64,000 nt of DNA from Plotosus lineatus (taxonomy: Eukaryota > Chordata > Actinopteri > Siluriformes > Plotosidae), in assembly GCA_024760905.1 (NCBI GenBank), contig CM045746.1, forward strand, positions 9,713,966 to 9,777,965. The letters run 5' to 3'. The notes below the pieces were generated by a model, which was not told the origin of the DNA, made no database searches, and saw only the letters and a program-made list of their open reading frames with translations. Both the position numbers and the translations under genes were made by a program. The first letter of the stretch is position 1. Each line of letters opens with the position of its first letter. This document shows positions 20,399-30,327 of this stretch, in pieces.

Positions 20399-20730
20399 GG
20401 CAGTGGTGGTCTGGTGGTAAAGTGTGCTGGACCGCTGATCCTAATGTTGGGGGTTCAAGTCCCACTCTCCACAAGGTTGTCACTGTCCTCCCCAGTGCAG
20501 CTAACTGGGTTATCAAAGGTCTTTCACTGTCCATGGTGCGAGGTTCATGTAAAAGAACCATTGCTGACTTTCAACAAGAGTAGCTGCAAAGCCGTCAGCG
20601 TGTTTCCGCCCTGAAATGGCCTGGTGAGCCATCTAGGGTATACTCTGCCCTCGCCTGGAGTCGGCTGAGATGGGTGCCAGCCTCCCCGCAACTCTAATTA
20701 GGATTAAGCAGTTACAGAAAATGAACTGAA
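20399..20730 (+). repeat. tRNA-headed SINE with second LINE-like tail
   Basis: Head GGTCTGGTGGTAAAGTG (box A-like) and GGTTCAAGTCCC (box B), then the same body as the 19711-20060 SINE, but the tail is CCTGGTGAGCCATCTAGGGT ... CTAATTAGGATTAAGCAG and ends in GAAAATGAACTGAAC. Confidence 0.85.
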
Positions 20731-21280
20731 CAACTGCCACAAGTGCTAACATTAGCGTTACCATGACTACGCCTAGAGGATCCACAACCAGTACAGGTAT
20801 TGACCCGAATCCAAAGGTGAAGAAAGTGTTTACATATACATTTATATTTACATATACATTTAAGAAAGTCTGTGGTGGTCTTGTTACAGTTTATTGAAAC
20901 TATTGCGTATTTTTCAGCAAAATGATAAATGATTTAAATCACTTTTATTTTGTTATTCCATTAAAGATGCCATAGTTGACATGTTAGGAATGTTTGTATT
21001 CTTACATATCGTAATTTACAGAATATTAAAATTATTATATTTCACTCTTTGGAAGTACGTAACTGTATTTCTTGTTGTATTTTACTTTTATAAACACAAC
21101 TTGAAAATGAAATTTTGTTCCTTGAAAAGTGCTTGAATGACATTTGGCCCAATGTGTGGGAACTGTGACATTAGCGCTGTGTTATCTAATATGTTACTAC
21201 ATCATGATCTTAATTGACAAAATGGTTAGAGAAGCAGGTTTGGGACATAACTGCTCTCCACTATTGTGGCAGCCCACTGC

Positions 21281-21284
<4 letters not shown>

Positions 21285-21338
<54 letters not shown>
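21285..21338. repeat. (TG)n microsatellite
   Basis: About 54 nt of pure TG in the last chrna7 intron. Confidence 0.95.
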
Positions 21339-21340
<2 letters not shown>

Positions 21341-21356
21341 TGATTAATACAGCATA

Positions 21357-21785
21357 CAGTGGAACCTCAATTTACAAAAGCCCCAACAAACGAAAAATCC
21401 AGGTTACGAAAAACATTTTCCTAAAATTTTTGTCTCTGGATACGAAACAACGTTATGTAGTTACGTAAAATTTTTGTCTCTGGATACGAAACAACGTTAC
21501 AAAAGCACCACTCAAAAATTCAAACAATGCACGAGTTGCTCTCCCATTGACTACATTTCCCAACATCCCGTCCTGCTGGCCCTCCATTGGCTATCTCCCA
21601 ACATCCTGCCCCGCTGGCCTCCCATTGGCTAAGAGGGATGACACAGCTCCCTCCCATTGGCTATTATGGAGCACCCATAATGCTTTTCGTATAAAGGACA
21701 GAGTTACTGTTGTTTCATGAGTTTTTCATGAGGTTACGAAACCACTTCCAGAATGGATTAAGTTCGTAAATTGAGGTACCACTCT
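21357..21785. mobile_element. Tigger-like MITE (CAGTGGAACCTC family)
   Basis: Left end CAGTGGAACCTCAATTTAC at 21357 preceded by TA; the right end reads inward AGTGGTACCTCAATTTACGA. It contains duplicated CTGGATACGAAACAACGTTA and ATTGGCTATTATGGAGC; the right half recurs at 26690-27353. Confidence 0.8.
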
Positions 21786-22326
21786 ATTAGAAATCTTCTC
21801 TACACCACTGTGATTATTTATTTAGTACACAGGGCTCTGATTCCCACCTCCACCCCACAAGTGCTTTTCAAATTAATTCAGAGTCATTTGATGGCAACAA
21901 TGGACTCCTCGTTATTTAAATATTCCTGAGGTCACGATGAAGAAAAGTTTATCTAACAGCAGAACAAATGTTTGCTGAAATCTGGAGTGAAGGTGTTAGT
22001 GCGTTAGTGTCAGAGCCATGCAGCTTTAATGTCGCATTAAAAAGAAAAAGGTCCAAAGTTTGTAGTTTATCTCACAGCTACAGAGAGTGTCTGCGTGAAT
22101 ATTTAAATAGCGTACAGCTTCCTGTGTCTGTTACATTTAAAATAAATGACTAACAGTACAGTAAAATAATAATCCTTTATAATTTTATAAGCAGCTAATG
22201 GAGGTTTTAGTTGAATTTTTGAACTTTTTTTTATAAATTTTTTTTACCTTATACTATCATTGTTTTTTTATGGCAGTTTTTGAACATAATTATAATGCTA
22301 CCTTCTTCCTGTGTGGCTGTGCTCAG
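21786..22326. other. End of chrna7 intron, nothing recognised
   Basis: No repeat or exon recognised before the acceptor TGTGCTCAG at 22318-22326. Confidence 0.5.
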
Positions 22327-22827
22327 GTGCGAGTGATCCTGCTTCACTGGTGTGCTTGGTTCTTGCGTATGAAGAAACCAGGTGATGAACGCAAATCTCC
22401 CTTTAGCTACTCCAGTGCCAGTACCAGCAGCCTTCAGATGGGCAGCATGCCCAGCCAGATGGGCACTAATGGCCACACCAACCTCTACTTTGGCTCTCGT
22501 TCTCCAGACAGCACCTGCTGCCCCAATAGCAGTGACTCGGGTGTGTCATGTGGCGTTTCCTGCAGCGGTGGACATCGTGAGGCAGCCCTGACACTATCAG
22601 GCGAGCAGCGAGAGCTACAGAGGCTCTTGGGTGAGGTGTCGTATTTAGCACAGCGTTTTCGCGCTCAGGACGAGGCTGAGGCGGTGCGAGGCGAGTGGAA
22701 GTTTGCGGCGGCCGTTGTGGATCGTCTCTGTCTAGTCGCCTTCTCGCTCTTCTCCATCATTTGCACTTTCGCCATCCTCATGTCCGCGCCGAATTTCATC
22801 GAAGCCGTTTCCAAGGACTTTACATAA
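22327..22827 (+). CDS. chrna7: chrna7-like terminal exon: cytoplasmic loop, MA helix, TM4, stop
   Basis: Starts [20 protein letters not shown] at the phase-0 acceptor. A variable cytoplasmic loop rich in Ser/Met ([27 protein letters not shown]) follows, then the amphipathic MA helix ([20 protein letters not shown]), [20 protein letters not shown] and TM4, ending [14 protein letters not shown] and TAA at 22825-22827. The C-terminus is the alpha-7 signature. The loop differs from the mammalian one, as usual for fish orthologues. No lesions, so the gene looks functional in the part seen. Confidence 0.95.
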   Translation: MRVILLHWCAWFLRMKKPGDERKSPFSYSSASTSSLQMGSMPSQMGTNGHTNLYFGSRSPDSTCCPNSSDSGVSCGVSCSGGHREAALTLSGEQRELQRLLGEVSYLAQRFRAQDEAEAVRGEWKFAAAVVDRLCLVAFSLFSIICTFAILMSAPNFIEAVSKDFT

Positions 22828-23039
22828 TTATGCTACTTTTATCATTTACACCGAAATGAGAGGAAAATAAACTACCTGCTGCCTGTATGTGACAATAGGA
22901 GTGCAATGTAAGTCAGAGATTATATGAAAGTGTGTGTGAGTACTGTGCTCATCGATTCGCTCTATCAAAATGCTGCTGAGATTCGGTTCAAACGGTTAAA
23001 ACAGCAACAGGACTGAAAAAACTGCAATAACATGGCAGC

Positions 23040-23156
23040 AGATTGGTGTCCTGAGCTTTGAGTCAATTTAATCTGAGTGATTCGGTGAGCAAATGAATCA
23101 CTATGAGTCAGTTTAAATATGTATCTGTGTGAATCAATGTGAGACAGTTTGAATTG

Positions 23157-23198
<42 letters not shown>

Positions 23199-23320
23199 AC
23201 AAGTAAATGTGAGTGTCTGTTGGGATTAATGTGAATCAGTGTGACTCAGTTGATTTAAAAATGGTGTGAATCAATCAATTTGTGAGTCAGTTTAAAAGAG
23301 TGCAAGTTTCTGAATAAGTA
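23040..23320. repeat. Degenerate tandem repeat with TGAGTCA/TGAATCA motifs
   Basis: Loosely repeated units of the type GTGTGAATCAGTGTGAGTCA GTTTAAA, with a TG run at about 23158-23195. The repeat resumes at 23775-23960 on the far side of a MITE, so it predates that insertion. Confidence 0.7.
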
Positions 23321-23773
23321 CAGGGATCCCTCACTTTCCGCGATTAATTGGGACCGAGACCCACCGCGACCGCCGAATTCCGCGAAGTGGGATCAACCCC
23401 CCCAGACTGACATATACGTACATGTATATGTGTATATAATATCAATAAATACATATTCAATGCTATAAATGCTTATACAGTAATAACAATTAAACATTCA
23501 AAAATAATAAGTTGTAAATAAAATATAAATACACACACACACAGACACGCACCTCACATAAAAATGTAAGTAGTTTTGTTGGGGGGGTTGGGTTGTTTTT
23601 TGTTTTAGTTTGTTTTTTTGTTTTTTTGCATAATTGGCATTGTTTTGTGGCATTTTCATTAACCTTTTCCTCTATTCTTCCTTAATTTTTTTTAATTTGA
23701 TGAATATTAAAAAAAATACGAGATGCACTGAAGCCACATGAATTAAAGCACGAAGTAGCGAGGGATCCCTGTA
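23319..23773. mobile_element. Complete Tigger-like MITE, 451 bp, TA duplication
   Basis: 23321-23771, flanked by TA (23319-23320, 23772-23773). Left end CAGGGATCCCTCACTTTCC; the right end reads inward CAGGGATCCCTCGCTACTTC. Type copy for the fragments at 16735, 17822, 29069, 34532, 39195 and 54313. Noncoding. Confidence 0.9.
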
Positions 23774-25202
23774 CATGAATCTCTGTGTGTTTGTGTATCA
23801 TTATAAATGTGTGAGTGAACTGGTTTAAGTGTAAAACAGTTTTGGACTGAATCAGTCCGAGTGTGAATAAGTTTAAATCTGTTTGAGTGTCATTCAGTAT
23901 CAGTGAGAGCGTGAAGTGAAACCGAGTGCAAATGTGAGTTAGTCTGAATCCGTGTGAGTCTGAGTTATGTGCAGTCTTATAGAATTAAATTCAAAATGAT
24001 TTTGTTGTTTTTATCAAATCTGTATAATTAATGAAAACGTGATCCGGTGCATTTTTTAAAAAAAATCCTGTTATTTTCCAATCTAAACCAAGTCAGTATC
24101 ATACTGTAGTGTACGGTTAGTGTTCACTTCAGGTTGTGGACAGCACTCATGTAGCCATCAGTGTTCAATGAGCGTCGCACTAACACTTTCCACTTTATCA
24201 CCAAACACCGTGTTAACCTGTGCCGTTTCCCATCAACACTTACAGTAGTAATCTGTGTTGTTTCTGACGTCACTCAGTCACTGTTTAAATATGGACAACT
24301 ACGCTGTAGCTTAATCGTGAAAGTTAATTGTGTTGTCACTATAAAAACCTCAAACAAAAGTATTCTCATAATTCCCTGTGCACTATAGCTGATGCCTCAT
24401 GTTTTGGACCCACATGACTAAAAAGCTGTCATTTAAAACCATGTATAGTATCAAACAGTCTTAAATAATTTTCATAGACACAGGAAGACCATGTGATCGC
24501 AGGTGCCCTCATGAATATGGGCTGGTTTTATAATCCGGATTAAAATCCTCTCAATTGGATTTAAACACACCAGAGTCAAACGCCTCAGCATTTAATTACC
24601 AAATAAATGAGAAGAGGGAAATCAAGTCCCCGTTCATAAACACCTCCGCTGACCTTTCTTCTGTTTGGTTCATGTTCGTTTGTTTGCTATTGTTCCGTTT
24701 CTGCTACACTGTGGGTGGGCAGTGATCTTTGCAGTGTTTACTGAAGCGCACCGGCGTGACTGTCTGGTGTAACCGACCTGATGTACTGTACATGTGTACA
24801 AATATATTTTTAAATGTGAATTATACGTCCTGTATGTAACGTGTATAAATAATAACAGCAGTGTTAGTGTAGTTGTGGTGTTCGTGCCGTCCTCTAACAT
24901 GTACAAGTTTTGTGCCATGAACACTAACAGCCGTTTTATTACAAACAAAACATTTTGAAAACATACAAAACCTTAATAAAGATATCCGATGTGTGAACCA
25001 TATAACGTTATAACCATGTTATTGAATGTTTGTTTATTCATGGGTTTTTTGTTGTTGTAGGCAATGTGTGATGAGGAGGTGTCACTCACTCTGTGATTTG
25101 GCGGGGCCAAGGCTTTGGAGATATGTCACCGTCACCAGAAAGTTAGTGCATACATGCCCTGTATGAGAAAGTCAGAGCGTTCACTTTCACTCTGTAAAGC
25201 CC

Positions 25203-25253
<51 letters not shown>

Positions 25254-25270
25254 ACACACACACATCCACA
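23774..25270. other. Rest of chrna7 3' flank, no further gene
   Basis: Continuation of the TGAGT-rich degenerate repeat to about 23960, then A+T-rich sequence without recognised genes. A (CA)n run occupies 25205-25262 just before the next transposon. Confidence 0.5.
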
Positions 25271-25272
25271 CA

Positions 25273-26652
25273 CAGTGGAGCCAATAAGTATTGAGCAATG
25301 TAAAAATGTGCAAGTTCACCCATTTAAAAAGATAGAGGCTTGTAATTTTCATCATAGGTACACATCAAGCTTGAGAGACAGAATGTAAAAAAAATCCAGG
25401 AAATCACATTATATGATTTTTAAACAATTTATTTGTGAAAATGGGAGGCCAATAAGTATTGGGCAGCCAGAAAACAAACATTATTTCGGCTCCCACTCGT
25501 TAACAATATGAATGACACCTATTTGAACTGATTAGATGCATAAGAGACACCTGCACACACCTTCAAACTGTCAGACTGCAGTCTTCACCATGACCAAGAC
25601 CAGAGAGCTTCCCAAAGATACCAGAGATAAAATTGTACAACTGCACAAAGCTGGGATGAGTCAAAACAACTTTGTGAGAAAAGATCAACGGTTGGAAACA
25701 TTATTAGAAAATGAAAAGAAGTATAACATCACTGACAACCTCCCTAGGAGTGACGATCCATGCAAGATCTCACCTCGTGGGGTTCAAAGGATCCTGAGAA
25801 CAGTGAGTCATGAGATGAAATCCTGCATTGTCCGAAAGGTTCCCCGACTAAACAAAAAACATGTAAAGGCCCGTCTGAAATATGCTAAAGACCATCTGGA
25901 CGATCCAGAGGAGGATTGGGAGAATATGATGAGACCAACATTGAACTTTTTGGTTTAAATAGCACTCGCCGTGTTTGGAGGAAGAAGAATGCGTAGTTGC
26001 ATCCCAAGAACACATCATGTGGGGACACATCATGCTTTGGGGATGCTTTTCTGCAAAAGGGACAGGAAGACTGCACCGTATCAATGGCAACATGAATGGG
26101 GCCGTGTATTGTGACATTTTGGGTAAAAACCTCCTTCCCTCGGTCAGAGCATTAAAGATGAAACATGGCTGGGTCTTCCAGCATGATAACGATCCAAAGC
26201 ACACAGCCAAGAAAACCAAGGATTGGCTCCATAAAAAGCATATCAAGGTTCTGGAGTGGCCTAGCCAGTCTCCAGACCTCAACCCAATCGAAAACCTGTG
26301 GAGAGAGTTAAAACTTCGAGTTGCCAAGCGACAGCCTTCAAACATCACAGCTCTAGAGAAGATCTGTGCAGAGGAGTGGGCCGAAATGCAACCTAAAGTG
26401 TGTGTAGACCTGGTCAAGAACTATAGGAACCATTTGACCTCTGTCATCGCCAACCAAGGCTACATTACAAAGTATTAAAAATAACTTTTGCTGACTGCCC
26501 AATACTTATTGGCCTCCCATTTTCACAAATAAATTGTTTAAAAATCATACAATGTGATTTCCTGGATTTTTTTTTTTTTTACATTCTGTCTCTCAAGCTT
26601 GATTTGTACCTGATGAAAATTACAAACCTCTCTTATCTTTTTAAATGGGTTA
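25273..26652 (+). mobile_element. Tc1-like transposon, inactive
   Basis: Long inverted ends of about 200 bp with internal direct repeats (GCCAATAAGTATTGAGCA at 25282; GCCAATAAGTATTGGGCAG at 25449; inverted TGCCCAATACTTATTGGCC at 26497). The outer right end is missing. The transposase starts at 25590 (MTKTRELPKDTRDKIVQLHK, paired HTH) and is broken into frames 25536-25958 and 25975-26478. The first catalytic Asp (YDETNIELFG) is only in a third frame; the second ([12 protein letters not shown]) and the Glu ([11 protein letters not shown]) are intact. DDE family, DD34E spacing. Confidence 0.9.
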
Positions 26653-26689
26653 TCCCATGGGTTACCTCCCATTGGCGAACAACAGGTGT

Positions 26690-26964
26690 CGTTCATGTCG
26701 CCTTCACTCGAGCACCATCTTGGACAGGGCCACCTGACGCCATCTTGGACAAGGATTCCATTCGCTAGGAGGGATGATGCAGCTACCTCCCATTGCCTAT
26801 TATGGAGTTGAATCCACCATAATGCTTTTTGTGTAAAGAACATTGTTACTGTTGTTTTATACTTTATTTCTTGACTCAGGCTTTTAACCTTCCATAAACA
26901 TTTGTAAGATTATAACTCTGCTAAGAAGAAATGGTAAACCCGCGCACACACACGCACACACACG

Positions 26965-27003
<39 letters not shown>

Positions 27004-27038
27004 GCACACACACACACACACACACACATGTGCGCACG

Positions 27039-27082
<44 letters not shown>

Positions 27083-27353
27083 TGTGTGATTTCTGGTGCG
27101 AGTGAGAAGAAACGGGCTCGAGTGATATCACAAAGGAATATGGCCAAACCCGTCTACCATTGGTATGATATTGAAGCAGAAGGAGGTTTTAAAAGGTATA
27201 CTTTTATAATTTTTAAAGGGTGTAGGGGTAGTATTGGGAGCCTTGGAACGAATCACGCGTTTTACATGTAAAATGCGATTCAATTTACAAAAAATGCAGT
27301 TTACAAAAACAGGCTCTGGAACGGATTAATTTTGTAAAGTGAGGGACCACTGT
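26690..27353. mobile_element. Tigger-like MITE, right part, with CA/CG-rich microsatellite
   Basis: Contains ATTATGGAGTTGAATCC and AAGAACATTGTTACTGTTGT as in the 21357-21785 MITE, then GTTTACAAAAACAGGCTCTG and the right end AAAGTGAGGGACCACTG. A CA run with CGTGCGCGC interruptions fills 26943-27082. Confidence 0.6.
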
Positions 27354-27366
27354 GTATGTGTGTATA

Positions 27367-27407
<41 letters not shown>

Positions 27408-27416
27408 ATGTGTATG

Positions 27417-27453
<37 letters not shown>

Positions 27454-27463
27454 CACACACACA

Positions 27464-27884
27464 CAGTAGGCCCTTGACCATTCGCGGTTTTGCGCTCGCT
27501 CCCCCGCAAACTCGCGAATTGCTGACAAACACAGAAGTAACTTGAACATGATTCAAATTTAGCCAATTGCTGAGAGCTTTTGTTTCTCTCTACTGATTGG
27601 TAGAGATGATGTATAAGCCCCTTTTTTCTTATTCGCGCCCAACTTGTCAATGTGCATTTTTTTTTTTTGCGTATTTTTAATTACCAGTTCAGTTGTATGA
27701 TGTCACCCAAACGCCGTGCATCTTCTCAGGCTTCTGGTAAGGAGCCTAAGCGCCAGAAAAAGGTAGTGACGCTGCCTGAACAAGTCGAACTGCTTGATAT
27801 GATACAGGAAGGGAAAAGTTATGCTGCAGTAGGGCGCCATTATGCAGTGAATGAATATGTGATATATATATATATATATACACA
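27464..27884 (+). mobile_element. Tigger-like transposon, left end with transposase N-terminus
   Basis: Left end CAGTAGGCCCTTGACCATTC at 27464. From 27699 a reading frame encodes MSPKRRASSQASGKEPKRQK, then TLPEQVELLDMIQEGKSYAA and VGRHYAVNEYVI, the CENP-B-type helix-turn-helix start of Tigger/pogo transposases. It is interrupted by an AT run at 27861 and by the next element. Confidence 0.8.
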
Positions 27885-28672
27885 CAGTAAAACCTCCGCT
27901 GACGAACGCTTAAGCTCCCGAACTTTTCGCCTCAAGAACATTAAATTTGCGAGCATATAGTCTCTGCTGACGAACTAGTTTTCGGCGGACGAATCAAACC
28001 ATGCGGTCGAACAGCGCCACGGTGGCGGCCACGAGAAGCTGACGCACGCTCATGGCGTCACAGTTCGTCACCCCCTTTCTTTGAGTGCGGAAGTGGTTTG
28101 TGTTTGATAGACATTTTGGACCATATTGAGTGTACTTTTGCTATTATGGGACCGAAAAAGACCCACCACAGGCGGAGATCATTGAAAAACACGAACGAGG
28201 TGTGCGTTTGTGTGACTCAGCGTCCCAGTACCAGTACGCTAAGTCTACCATTGCTCCCATCCTTAAGAACAAGGAAGCTATTAAGGGTGCGTGTGTGGCT
28301 AAGGGTGTTTCCAAACAGTAGGCGTTTCCAAACACTCCTTCCAAACAGTAAGTCCCTCCCTCCCTCCTCCTCCCACTCCATTCCATCAAGCCATCAACTA
28401 CCATCACAAAGGTAAATAAAACGACTTTATTATACAGTACAGTTTATTTCTTTAATTACAATACAATAGCACATTTATTATACATAAAATAAGGTATATT
28501 TTTGTGTAGTTTTAAGGCTTATTTAGTAGAAAATTATGTTTTATGGGGACCTGGGAACGGATTATTCTCATTTTAATGGTTTCTTATGGGAAATAAATGT
28601 TCGGAAGACGAACTTTTCGCCTTACACACACTTTCTGGGCACCAATTATGTTCGTGAGCAGAGGTATCACTG
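27885..28672 (+). mobile_element. Second Tigger-like element with HTH fragment
   Basis: Ends CAGTAAAACCTCCGCTGACG (27885) and, inward from 28672, CAGTGATACCTCTGCTCACG; about 788 bp. A transposase piece in 28130-28321 reads EIIEKHERGVRLCDSASQY then KSTIAPILKNKEAIKGA, a CENP-B-like HTH. The ATG (28146, MGPKK) is in a different frame, so it is inactive. Confidence 0.85.
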
Positions 28673-28699
28673 TGTGTATATGTATATATATATATATAT

Positions 28700-29045
28700 C
28701 TTCCCTTAGCGATAAGGTGAGAAGCTCTACCATCTGGGGAGAGCTCGGAGTAGATCCGCTGCTCCTCCGCATTGAGAGGGTCAGTTGAGGTGGTTCGGGC
28801 ATCTGGTCAGAATGCCTCCCGGACTCCTGCCTGGTGTGGTGTTTCGGGCATGTCCAATCGGGAAGAGACCACGGGGTCGACCTAGAACACGCTGGAGGGA
28901 CTATATCTTTTGGCTTGTCTGGGACCGCCTCGGTGTCCCCCCAGAAGAGTTGGAAGAAGTGGCTGGGGAGGGGGATGTCTGGACCTCTTTGCTGAGGTTT
29001 CTGCCCCTGCGACCCAATCCTGGACTTAGCTGAAGAAGATGAGAT
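28700..29045 (+). mobile_element. 3' end of the 41940-44768 type LINE
   Basis: Matches the extreme 3' coding end: GELGVDPLLLRIERV, RMPPGLLPGVVF, RGRPRTRWRDYI, VWDRLGVPPEELEEVAGEGD, then GATGAGATGAGATGAGATAT tail. 5' truncated. Confidence 0.9.
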
Positions 29046-29068
29046 GAGATGAGATATATATATATACA

Positions 29069-29290
29069 GGGATCCCTCGCTACTTCTTGCTTCAATTAAT
29101 GCGGCTTCAGTGCATCGCGGTTTTTAAAAAAATAAATAAACAAATATTCATCGAATTTAAAAAAATAAGGAAATTAAGGAAGAATAGATGGAAAGGTTAA
29201 GGAAAATGTCACAAGAACAAGGCCAATTATGCAACAAAAACAAAAAAACCTAAACCAACAAAAAAACAACCCAAAATCTCTCATCAAAAC
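29069..29290 (-). mobile_element. Tigger-like MITE fragment (CAGGGATCCCTC family)
   Basis: Starts CAGGGATCCCTCGCTACTTC, then TGCGGCTTCAGTGCATCGCG, the right end of the 23321-23771 family in reverse orientation; truncated inside. Confidence 0.8.
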
Positions 29291-29486
29291 TGGATACATT
29301 GTTGCATCTGTGTGTGAGCAGTCTGCACAGCCACGCCCCCCTCTGCCAGAGCCTAGTATTAAGTGTACCTCAGGACAATGTTTAATCATATTTCATTCTT
29401 ACATTTATGATCTATCTTTCTTTCGATTTTAGTTCTACATTTATTCTACATTTATTTCTATTTCATTTCTATTTCTACATCTACAT

Positions 29487-29770
29487 CTGTCCCACTCTCC
29501 ACAAGGTTGTCACTGCTGTCCCCCCAATGCAGCTAACTGGGTTATCAAAGGCCTGCCATGTCTCTCACTGTCTATGGTGTGAGGTTCATGTAAAAGAACC
29601 ATTGCTGACTTTCAACAAGAGTGGCTGCAAAGCTGTCAGCGTGTTTCCGCCCTGCGATGGCCTAGCGAGCCATCCAGGATGTACTCTGCCCTCGCCCGGA
29701 GTCGGCTGGGATGGGCGCCAGCCTCCCCACGACTCTAATTAGGATCAAGCAGTTACAGAAAATGAACTAA
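29487..29770 (+). repeat. tRNA-headed SINE, LINE-like tail, 5' truncated
   Basis: Starts within the head (TCCCACTCTCCACAAGG), carries the full body and the tail AGCCTCCCCACGACTCTAAT ... GTTACAGAAAATGAAC. Confidence 0.85.
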
Positions 29771-30327
29771 ACCTCTACATCTACTAGATGTTTGCAACAC
29801 GTCTTCCATCACCATATTCACATCCTCCCAGCAACATGTCTTTGAACATCGCATACCAAGGGCATAGGCTGGTCTGACCATGGGAGGGTGCACATCTCGG
29901 TTGATCGGAACTCGAGTCCCAGGGGCTATAGGACTAAGCCATAAAGGGGAAATGAAACGCTGACTATATAAGTTGGCGGTACCTTAGGTATAGTTTATTG
30001 AAGCGATTGTGGCTTAAATTTTGTATCATAAATAAACCATTGCACACACAGCGGTTTTGTTTTATGTGCTTGTTGTATAAGTTATCGACCCGAAAGCTGC
30101 CATTGCTAAGTGCCCGCCTACACAAAGTTACCGTGACGTCACTGGGTTGGTACAAAGTACCACATGAAATATAGTGCATGCATATTACAGCATATTATAT
30201 GAAATAACAACATGGAATCTCACACCAACAACATGCACAGTTTTTCAGCAGAAGACGATTCATCTATTACTCTCAGAAGATAAATCAAATATTATAGTTC
30301 AACCAAAAACATTCTCAAATATATTTC
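29771..30327. other. No gene recognised
   Basis: A+T-rich, no repeat boundary or coding pattern recognised. Confidence 0.4.

Larger units (their letters stand above)
19312..21175. mobile_element. hAT-like transposon remnant with BED-finger fragment, in chrna7 intron
   Basis: Left boundary motif GGTTCATACAGGTGCTTGAATG (19318) and right boundary CCTTGAAAAGTGCTTGAATG ... TGTGTGGGAACTG (21122-21175) resemble the ends of fish hAT elements. At 20128-20345 a frameshifted zinc-finger piece is readable (IFKAEWQENKDCSDC; then IKCHSLKKHAKTLKNQG). Two SINEs are nested inside. A right-end-only piece recurs at 54943-54968. Boundaries are tentative. Confidence 0.4.
22828..24980 (+). promoter_or_regulatory. 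chrna7 3' region with two candidate poly(A) signals
   Basis: AATAAA occurs 39 bp after the stop (22866-22871) and again at 24975-24980, the latter followed by a GT-rich stretch (GATGTGTGAACC, later TTGTTGTTGTAGG). The distal site would give a 3' UTR of about 2.1 kb that includes a MITE and a degenerate TGAGTCA-containing repeat. Which one is used cannot be told from sequence. Confidence 0.5.

Noticed and set aside
28130..28321. Host CENP-B-like gene
   Set aside because: HTH lies within matching Tigger inverted ends and is frameshifted from its ATG.
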